Position numbers and translations under genes: made by a program. A stretch of DNA of 64,000 nucleotides from Clostridium sp. TW13 (GTDB lineage Bacteria; Bacillota; Clostridia; Clostridiales; Clostridiaceae). Shown here piece by piece: positions 57,609 to 64,000 of this stretch. The stretch spans positions 434,001 to 498,000 of the forward strand of contig NZ_BROD01000001.1 in the NCBI RefSeq assembly GCF_024345225.1. The letters are read 5' to 3'. Under the pieces are notes generated by a model. It had not been told where the DNA came from, ran no database searches, and saw nothing but the letters and a program-made list of their open reading frames with translations. Numbering within the stretch: the first letter of the stretch is position 1; the number at the start of each line of letters is the position of its first letter.

Positions 57609-58155
57609 AGGAATGGCAGATTTTGAAATAACATTTGTAACTAATCTTTTAGGAGTAAACTTAGGTAAAGAAATAATTACTATTGGATATGAGAATGAAT
57701 TGATAAAGAGTAAATCTGGAATTGAGTATAAACCTTCGAAACTTGTTAAAGATGTTTTAGAATATGATATAGAAGGGCTGATAATTCCAGGTGGAAATAA
57801 TGTAGAAGTAAGGGCAGAAATTATTAATTTGATACAAGATATTAATGCAAAAGGAAAAGTGTTAGGGGCTATTTGTGCAGGTCCAAGATTTTTAGCAAAA
57901 GCAGGAGTTTTAGATAATACAAAATATACTACTTCGCTTGTTAAATGGACAGAAGATATCGCAAAACATTTTAATGAAAGTGATCCTTTCCCAAGGCATA
58001 ATTTTATTTTAGATAGAGTTGTAAGAGATGGTAATATAATAACATCACAAGGACATGCCTTTATTGATTTTGCAATTGAAATATGTGATTGGTTTGGATA
58101 CTTTGAGGATGAGGATGATAAGAATGGCTTCACAAAAGTTATTAAAGGAATTTAA
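57580..58155 (+). CDS. DJ-1/PfpI family protein
   Basis: 191 residues of the DJ-1/ThiJ/PfpI flavodoxin-like fold. The reactive Cys sits in the nucleophile elbow GAICAGPRFLA, with a Glu in the YEGMADFEIT segment. Family members act as glyoxalases, chaperones or proteases; activity here is unclear. GGGGG-type SD before ATG 57580. Ends before a strong palindrome. Confidence 0.85.
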   Translation: MGKILIFIYEGMADFEITFVTNLLGVNLGKEIITIGYENELIKSKSGIEYKPSKLVKDVLEYDIEGLIIPGGNNVEVRAEIINLIQDINAKGKVLGAICAGPRFLAKAGVLDNTKYTTSLVKWTEDIAKHFNESDPFPRHNFILDRVVRDGNIITSQGHAFIDFAIEICDWFGYFEDEDDKNGFTKVIKGI

Positions 58156-58257
58156 TTTCCTAAAGAACTTTTTGAGTGAGATGTGATTGGATGAATTTAT
58201 TTAAATATAAGGAAATAAGCTCAAGAGCGGCATTTTTACTATAAATATTTATATATT

Positions 58258-58314
58258 TTTATATGTATATAGTTAAAAATATAAAAGTTTAACTATATAC
58301 ATATTTTTATATAA
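58258..58314. terminator. Bidirectional palindrome/terminator
   Basis: TATATGTATATAGTTAAA (58260-58277) pairs perfectly with TTTAACTATATACATATT (58288-58305), with A/T runs on both sides. It separates the convergent DJ-1 and XRE-TPR genes. Confidence 0.75.
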
Positions 58315-58357
58315 AAATATTGGCACGGGTACAAAAGTTAGTGTAAGCCATCAGTTT

Positions 58358-59659
58358 TTACAGATAATCATGATTATGTGAATTATGTGGGCCTGTTATG
58401 TCACAGGATAAATTATTATATTTTGATTCTAGATGTAACTCTTTGTACTTTATATGTAAAAGTTTGTATTTCTCTTCATTAGTAATTGTAAAGAGATCTG
58501 AATAGGCTATTGATAAATCAAAAAGTTTATTTTTCTCTTTTAAATAACCTAAACATTTGTTGTAGTAGGACATAGAAGCTGTATAATTTTTATTTATGAA
58601 ATTTACTCTTGCTAATATGAAGTTATAGTCTGACTTTGAAGAGGGTCCTAAGTTAGAGTAATTTATAAATTTCTTTTTATCTAGTATCGCATTTATATTA
58701 TCAATATTATATAAATAAGTTAGTTCAAGTACCAATAATCTATCTCTAAGTTTATGATAACAGTGATATTCCAATGCTTCTTTTAATGTCTGTCTACATT
58801 TATTCATATCATTTTTATATAGATAGTAGTTAAATAAATTTACATGGCATTCACCAGCATCAATTTTAGCTCCTATGAAATTGTAGAAAAAAATAGCATT
58901 GTATATATTATAGATAGCCTTATCATACGCTTTTACAGCAAAATAGCATGTTGAGATATTAAAATATATATGAGCCATAAGTGATGGAAAGATATAATCT
59001 AAATCTTTGTTAATTAGTGTCTCAAAATGGGAAAGTGCATTTTCATACTTCTTATTATAAAGGTAATAAATCCCTATATTATTATTTATAATAAAGTATA
59101 TTTGGCATTGATAATGATTATATAAATCAAGATAAGATAATGCTTTGTTAAGAAATTCTATATTTGTGGAATCACTGAAATTATTAACTTTAATTTTTCT
59201 TAGGCTGTTTAGTGATATGCATAAGTATTCTACATTACATACTTTTTCTGATTCAGGAAGCAGATTGTATAATTTTTCGCATTTGCATAAAAGCAATTCA
59301 GCATCTCTCTTCAAATCAAGCTTATAATAACTCATAGCAATATAGTAAGTAGTAATAAAATTTACAGGTTTGAATTTATCTATAATATCTAAAAAGTTAT
59401 TATTTTTATATAGTTCTTCAATATAAGTATTTTTCTGTATAAATGAATCAGAGGTTATTGGAATGTTATCATCTAACAAATAGTCTATACTTAAGTTTAG
59501 TTTTTGTGCTAGATATTTCAATTGAGGTATAGATGGAATTAAAATATTATTTTCTATTTTGCTTAATGAACTTCTATTAATAAGTTCACAAGTCAAATCT
59601 TCTTGAGTGAGTTTTAATTTTTTTCTGGAAAACTTAAGTTTATTTCCTAATGTATTCAT
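58358..59659 (-). CDS. XRE-TPR transcriptional regulator (RRNPP/PlcR-like)
   Basis: 433 residues. The N-terminal Xre helix-turn-helix reads LKFSRKKLKLTQEDLTCELI then NRSSLSKIENN. The remaining ~350 residues are repeated helical pairs of TPR type (YYIAMSYYKLDLKRDAE, YLYNKKYENALSHFETL, YFAVKAYDKAIYNIYNA), the layout of PlcR/NprR/Rgg-type sensors that bind secreted peptides. It is transcribed away from the NRPS genes and faces a short peptide ORF across the intergenic region. ATG 59659 has AAAGGA upstream. Confidence 0.82.
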   Translation of the reverse strand: MNTLGNKLKFSRKKLKLTQEDLTCELINRSSLSKIENNILIPSIPQLKYLAQKLNLSIDYLLDDNIPITSDSFIQKNTYIEELYKNNNFLDIIDKFKPVNFITTYYIAMSYYKLDLKRDAELLLCKCEKLYNLLPESEKVCNVEYLCISLNSLRKIKVNNFSDSTNIEFLNKALSYLDLYNHYQCQIYFIINNNIGIYYLYNKKYENALSHFETLINKDLDYIFPSLMAHIYFNISTCYFAVKAYDKAIYNIYNAIFFYNFIGAKIDAGECHVNLFNYYLYKNDMNKCRQTLKEALEYHCYHKLRDRLLVLELTYLYNIDNINAILDKKKFINYSNLGPSSKSDYNFILARVNFINKNYTASMSYYNKCLGYLKEKNKLFDLSIAYSDLFTITNEEKYKLLHIKYKELHLESKYNNLSCDITGPHNSHNHDYL

Positions 59660-59793
59660 ACAAAATCCTTTCATAGAATGTTCAATATAAGAACAAAAAT
59701 ATTAAAAAAAATGAAATATAAAGAAAAATATAGATATTAAATGATTTGAAGATAATATTTATTATATCAAATAATACATAAATGTACAACATT

Positions 59794-59817
59794 TTACATT
59801 ATGTGATTATTATGTAA
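59794..59817 (+). promoter_or_regulatory. Palindromic operator candidate between regulator and NRPS operon
   Basis: TTACATTATGTG followed by ATTATTATGTAA is a near-perfect palindrome (TTACAT...ATGTAA). A smaller TACAT-AA-ATGTA lies at about 59776-59787. Both sit in the 286-bp gap between divergent genes and are plausible binding sites for the XRE-TPR regulator. Confidence 0.4.
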
Positions 59818-59945
59818 TAATAATCAATATAATAACAACTTTAAGAGTTTGTTGAAGAAATGATAATTATTAAGGTCAATAAATTTAGAAGGAATAATTT
59901 TTGGAGAATTTGAGTGCTTAATATATAAAGGTAAGGAGTATTGAG

Positions 59946-60062
59946 ATGAAAATTAAAAAAAAGTGTGTTGCTATTTTTCAATTGTTAAGTGTTATTAGAG
60001 TTAGTTTACTGGATTTTTCGAATTGCAAGTTGTTAGATGATAGAATACCTGTAGATATATGA
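59946..60062 (+). CDS. Small peptide ORF, candidate signalling peptide precursor
   Basis: 38 residues: MKIKKKCVAIFQLLSVIRVS, then LLDFSNCKLLDDRIPVDI. A basic N-terminus and hydrophobic stretch resemble exported pre-peptides of RRNPP systems, with the C-terminal residues as possible mature signal. AAGGAG lies 8 bp before the ATG. It is first in the NRPS-direction operon, 49 bp before the Sfp gene. No homologue known to me; the role is inferred from context. Confidence 0.5.
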   Translation: MKIKKKCVAIFQLLSVIRVSLLDFSNCKLLDDRIPVDI

Positions 60063-60111
60063 TGTAATATTAGTAACATGATTAGTGAATTTATGGTGTT
60101 GAGAGGCTTTT

Positions 60112-60801
60112 GTGGAAATATATGTATTGAAAATTTCTGATATTGTGGAATATAAATTTAATAAGTTATGTAGTAAGATTGATAAAAGCAAAAAATTAAA
60201 AATCTATAAGTATATTAATGAAAAAGATAGAATTAGAGCATTAATTGGTGAGGTATTAATACGAAACATAATAAATAAAAAATTAAATTTAGATAATGGT
60301 TGTATTGAGTTTGAACATAATAAATATGGAAAGCCACATTTAAAAGGGCATCCATATTTTAATTTTAATATATCGCATTCTGAGGAATACATAGTTTGTG
60401 CTATTGATGATAAGCCAATAGGAATTGATATTGAGGCAATAAAGCCTGTTGAATATGAAAATATAGCTAAAAGTTTTTTTTCAACAAGTGAATATAATTA
60501 TATACATACAGCGCATGGTTGTATTCAATTAAGTAGATTTTATGAAGTTTGGACATTGAAAGAAAGCTATATAAAGTGTTGCGGTGAGGGACTATCAATA
60601 CCATTAAATTCATTTTGCATTAGTATTAGGGAAAATATTAGCGTAAATAGTGGTAATGATAGATGTATATATACCTTTAGGAGATTTAATATAGAGTCAG
60701 GATATAAAATGGCAGTATGTTCATTAAATGAAGAAATTACTAATGACATAATAATTATAGATCAAAACAGGCTAATCAATGAGTATTTGTCAGTAATGTA
60801 G
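60112..60801 (+). CDS. 4'-phosphopantetheinyl transferase (Sfp type)
   Basis: 229 residues. The Sfp motifs are visible: FNISHSEEYIVCAI, GIDIEAIKPVEYENIAKSFF with metal-binding Asp and Glu, and WTLKESYIKCCGEGLSIPL. It transfers phosphopantetheine from CoA to carrier domains, making the NRPS active. The start is GTG 60112 with GAGAGG upstream. It is followed 19 bp later by the thioesterase, so both belong to the NRPS operon. Confidence 0.93.
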   Translation: MEIYVLKISDIVEYKFNKLCSKIDKSKKLKIYKYINEKDRIRALIGEVLIRNIINKKLNLDNGCIEFEHNKYGKPHLKGHPYFNFNISHSEEYIVCAIDDKPIGIDIEAIKPVEYENIAKSFFSTSEYNYIHTAHGCIQLSRFYEVWTLKESYIKCCGEGLSIPLNSFCISIRENISVNSGNDRCIYTFRRFNIESGYKMAVCSLNEEITNDIIIIDQNRLINEYLSVM

Positions 60802-60820
60802 GATAAGGGGAGTTATACAA

Positions 60821-61513
60821 GTGATATTATTTTGTTTACCTTATGCAGGTGGATCAGAAGCTATATATTTTGAATGGAAAAAATATTTAGACCCATCAAT
60901 AAAATTACATCCGATAGAGTTAAAAGGAAGAGGAAAAAGGTTTAATGAACCTTTTTATGAAAATATTCAAGAAGCTGTAGAAGATATCTTTAATAATATT
61001 AAAGATAAAATAGAGTATGATGAATATGCTATTTATGGCCATAGTATGGGAAGTCTGTTAGCATATGAACTTTACTATAAAATTGATGCAATGCAAGTTA
61101 AGAAACCAAAACATATATTTTTTTCTGGTTATAAAGCTCCTAATATTTTAAGGAAGAAAGAAAATATCTATACATTACCAAACTATGATTTTATGAATAA
61201 AGTCATAGAGTTTGGGGGAACACCTGAAGATGTTATTAATAATAAAGAACTATTAGATTTGTTTATTCCAATATTAAAAAATGATTTTAAGATATTAGAG
61301 ACGTATGAATATATAGAAAAAGAAAAAAAAATTCAATGTGATATATCTATACTGAATGGAAAGCAAGATTCTATTACTTTGAAAGATATTCTTGCTTGGA
61401 ATAAGCATGGTGGTGCAAAGTGTAGAATATATGAGTTTGATGGAAATCATTTTTTCATTAATAGTAACGTTAAAGATATAGTGGATATTATAAATACAAT
61501 ACTAATTAACTAA
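60821..61513 (+). CDS. Type II thioesterase (GrsT-like)
   Basis: 230 residues of alpha/beta hydrolase fold with FCLPYAGGSEAIYFEWKKYL, PIELKGRGKRF and nucleophile Ser75 in GHSMG, then the catalytic Asp in LNGKQDSIT and His in FDGNHFFI. Type II thioesterases clear misprimed or stalled carrier domains of NRPSs. GTG start with AAGGGGAG SD. Between the Sfp gene and the NRPS. Confidence 0.93.
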   Translation: MILFCLPYAGGSEAIYFEWKKYLDPSIKLHPIELKGRGKRFNEPFYENIQEAVEDIFNNIKDKIEYDEYAIYGHSMGSLLAYELYYKIDAMQVKKPKHIFFSGYKAPNILRKKENIYTLPNYDFMNKVIEFGGTPEDVINNKELLDLFIPILKNDFKILETYEYIEKEKKIQCDISILNGKQDSITLKDILAWNKHGGAKCRIYEFDGNHFFINSNVKDIVDIINTILIN

Positions 61514-61538
61514 AAAGCATGTTAAATGGGGAATTAAT

Positions 61539-64000
61539 ATGAATAATAATGAAAAGAAATATTATAATTTAACACATCCGCAAAAAAGAATATGGTACAT
61601 AGATAAGATAAACACAAATTCACCATTACATAATATTGGTGGATGTTTAAGTATACATGAAGCTATAGATGTTGAAGTAATGGAGCAAACCATTAATCTT
61701 ATAATAAAAAATAATGAAGGATTAAGAATAAGGGTTTCAGAAAAAGAAGATGAACCATTCCAATATATTAAAGACTTTCAAAATGAAAATATAGATTTTC
61801 TGGATTTTAGTAATTATGAAAACCCTCAAAGGGAACATAAGATATGGTCCAATGAGTTATTTAAAAAATGTTTTAATTTAGAAGATGGTAGACTATATTA
61901 TTTCGCAATATACAAGATAAGTGAAAAAGAGTACGGTATCCTACTTAATATCCATCATATTATATCTGATGGATGGTCGATTACTCTTATACAAAGACAA
62001 ATTTGCGATATATATAAGAAGTTGATGAATAATGAAGATGTAAATATGGCCAATTATTCATATCTAGACTTTATTAAGGATGAAGAAGAATATCTAAAAT
62101 CTAAAAGGTTTGTGGAAAATAAAGATTTTTGGAAGCATAGACTGTCAGATTTACCTGAAGAATTTTTATACAAAACATCTAACAGCTTAGAAGGTAAAAG
62201 GCAATGCTTAAATATTAATGAAGATTTATCAAATAAAATAAAGAAGTTTACAGGTGATAAAAAGTGCTCATTAAATACTTTTTTTATATCTATCTTGCTT
62301 ATTTACATAAATAAGGTTACACATAAAAATGATTTGGTGATAGGGACACCAGTATTTAATAGAACCAATAAAGAACAAAAGAATATGATAGGTATGTTTA
62401 CAAGTACAGTACCTGTTAGGTTTAAATTGAATACTGAGCTGAAAATAGAAGATTTAATAAAATTGGTTAACAGAGAATTAAAATTATGTTTTTTAAATCA
62501 AAAATACCCATATGATCTTTTAATAAAGGATTTGGATTTAAGCAAAGACGGTTATGACAGCTTATTTAAAATGTGTGTAAATTATTATAACTCAAAATAT
62601 GATAATCACATTGATGATATAGATGTAGAAGTTGAGGAGTATTATTGTGGAAATCAAAGTTACTCATTGCAAATAACAGTTAAAGAGTGGGAAGAGAGTA
62701 ATATAACATTAAATTTTGACTACAAAACATTAGAATACTCAGACAATCAAATAAAAACAATGTATGAAGCTATGATAAATATAATCAATCAGATATTATC
62801 ATATGAGAATATTGTGATTAATGATTTAAAACTCATAAATGAAGAAGAATTTAATTATAAGGTATATGGTTTAAATTCTACAAATAGTTATTATCCAAAT
62901 AAAACTGTGTGTGAGCTATTTGAAGAGCAAGTGACTAAAGCACCGAATAAGGTTGCATTAGAGTTTAAAGATAAAACATTAACATATAAAGAACTTAATG
63001 AAAGATCGAATCAATTAGCAAATTATTTAAGAGAAAAAGGCATAGGTAATAGGTCAATTGTAGCAATTATGGAAACTCATTCAATAGATCTTGTGATAAG
63101 TATTTTGGCAAGTTTAAAAGCAGGAGCAGCATATTTACCTATTGATCCTAGTTATCCTGTAGAAAGAATAAATTATATGCTTGAAGATTCAAAGAGTAAT
63201 CTGCTACTAATTAACTTTAAAATAGCAGATGAAATTAAATTTAAAGGAAACATAATTAATATAAATAATGAGGATTTGCAAGGACATGGAAAAACTAATT
63301 TGCAAAAGTATAACACTTTTAGTGATTTAGTTTATATTATTTATACTTCAGGTTCAACTGGAAAGCCAAAGGGAGTAATGATTGAACATCGAGGTCTTAC
63401 AAACTATGTATGGTGGGCTAAGAAAATGTACTTGAAAGATGAAGAGGAAGCTATGCCATTATACTCTTCAATTTCCTTTGATTTAACAGTAACTTCTATA
63501 TTTACACCATTAATTTCAGGTAGCAAGATTATTATTTATGATAATGATGAAAAAGAATTTGTTCTATATAAAATATTAAGAGAAAATAAAGTGACAGTGG
63601 TAAAGCTTACCCCAGCACATTTAACTTTATTAAAGGATATAAACAATAGTTTATCCAATATAAAGAGATTTATTGTAGGTGGAGAAGATTTAAAGGTAAA
63701 TTTAGCAAAAGAAGTATGTAATAGTTTTGGTAAAAATATAGAGATATTTAATGAATATGGGCCAACAGAAACTGTAGTTGGATGTATGATATGCAAATAT
63801 GATGAAGAAAAAAATAGAGGATTATCAGTACCAATCGGGCACCCTGGGGATAATGTGCAAATATATATATTAGATAATGAATTAAATCCAGTTTCAACCT
63901 TGAGTGTTGGAGAGGTATATATTTCTGGTGATGGCGTTGCTAGAGGGTATTTAAATAGAGAAGAGTTGACCCATGAAAGATTTATTGAAAATCCATTCAG
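61539..64000 (+). CDS. Nonribosomal peptide synthetase, N-terminal C-A part (3'-truncated by window)
   Basis: 820 codons are open to the window edge. Residues 8-440 are a condensation domain with HHIISDG (139-145). From about 455 an adenylation domain starts (LTYKELNERSNQLA) with A3 YTSGSTGKPKG (602-612), FDLTVTSIF (A4, 647-655) and NEYGPTET (A5). Reading the ten-residue substrate code gives D-L-T-K-I-G-E-V-G-K (last Lys assumed), close to the known Asn code DLTKLGEVGK. An N-terminal C domain suggests N-acylation of the first residue or an upstream module. GGGGAAT SD before ATG 61539. Confidence 0.92.
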   Translation, partial: MNNNEKKYYNLTHPQKRIWYIDKINTNSPLHNIGGCLSIHEAIDVEVMEQTINLIIKNNEGLRIRVSEKEDEPFQYIKDFQNENIDFLDFSNYENPQREHKIWSNELFKKCFNLEDGRLYYFAIYKISEKEYGILLNIHHIISDGWSITLIQRQICDIYKKLMNNEDVNMANYSYLDFIKDEEEYLKSKRFVENKDFWKHRLSDLPEEFLYKTSNSLEGKRQCLNINEDLSNKIKKFTGDKKCSLNTFFISILLIYINKVTHKNDLVIGTPVFNRTNKEQKNMIGMFTSTVPVRFKLNTELKIEDLIKLVNRELKLCFLNQKYPYDLLIKDLDLSKDGYDSLFKMCVNYYNSKYDNHIDDIDVEVEEYYCGNQSYSLQITVKEWEESNITLNFDYKTLEYSDNQIKTMYEAMINIINQILSYENIVINDLKLINEEEFNYKVYGLNSTNSYYPNKTVCELFEEQVTKAPNKVALEFKDKTLTYKELNERSNQLANYLREKGIGNRSIVAIMETHSIDLVISILASLKAGAAYLPIDPSYPVERINYMLEDSKSNLLLINFKIADEIKFKGNIININNEDLQGHGKTNLQKYNTFSDLVYIIYTSGSTGKPKGVMIEHRGLTNYVWWAKKMYLKDEEEAMPLYSSISFDLTVTSIFTPLISGSKIIIYDNDEKEFVLYKILRENKVTVVKLTPAHLTLLKDINNSLSNIKRFIVGGEDLKVNLAKEVCNSFGKNIEIFNEYGPTETVVGCMICKYDEEKNRGLSVPIGHPGDNVQIYILDNELNPVSTLSVGEVYISGDGVARGYLNREELTHERFIENPF

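Noticed and set aside
57603-58133. Long minus-strand open frame opposite the DJ-1 gene
   Set aside because: Low-complexity Ser/Pro/Leu-rich translation is the mirror of a real gene; no SD or family features.

Overview
The window is AT-rich, gene-dense DNA typical of Clostridium sensu stricto. Arg is mostly AGA, Shine-Dalgarno (SD) sites are strong, and intergenic regions are short with many hairpin-plus-T-run terminators. Spore-coat-like proteins, a flavodiiron protein with rubredoxin, an FMN riboswitch and a SAM-I riboswitch support an anaerobic, spore-forming Firmicute. I cannot name the species. No rRNA, tRNA or CRISPR array was seen.

Layout. 1-5.6 kb is housekeeping: the end of obgE, then yhbY, nadD, yqeK and an LCP wall-polymer ligase, a convergent D,D-carboxypeptidase, a ComEA-like protein and a DUF350 protein. 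5.6-10.3 kb is the riboflavin operon (FMN riboswitch, ribD-ribE-ribBA-ribH) with an unusually long, repeat-laden leader. 10.6-14.1 kb is an AraC regulator plus family-2 glycosidase bracketed by two ~164-bp direct repeats. 14.2-17.3 kb is the SAM-I-controlled metNIQ methionine importer. 17.4-19.3 kb holds an RDD protein and rlmD. 19.2-23.2 kb is a decayed integrative element at the 3' end of rlmD: a 24-bp direct repeat flanks a recombinase stub, an IS3 stub, a structured RNA and several broken genes. 23.4-32.3 kb is a transferred-looking cell-surface locus: a regulator-cytidylyltransferase-choline kinase fusion, an APC permease, a CAAX-type protease, a CDP-glycerol polymerase and a YidC-sulfatase fusion. 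These could together take up and activate choline and decorate a teichoic acid.

32.5-58.2 kb is a mosaic of single genes: Crp/Fnr, SDR, soluble chemotaxis transducer, PfkB kinase, lipoprotein, AlkD-like glycosylase, two HAD phosphatases, KatG, GNAT, serine hydrolase, RluA, Fic, a kinase-SnoaL fusion, three tandem secreted paralogues, FTR1, hydrolase, coat-like proteins, PepA, flavodiiron protein/rubredoxin and DJ-1. Dispersed hairpin repeats and gene remnants lie between them. 58.3-64 kb is the start of a nonribosomal peptide cluster: a divergent XRE-TPR (RRNPP-type) regulator, a 38-residue peptide ORF, an Sfp-type transferase, a type II thioesterase and an NRPS whose first adenylation domain carries an Asn-like code. 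The NRPS runs off the window.

Most notable: the RRNPP/peptide/NRPS arrangement, the YidC-sulfatase and HTH-LicC-LicA fusions in one locus, the rlmD att-like duplication, the paired 164-bp repeats, and three genes with AUA exactly where the start codon should be.
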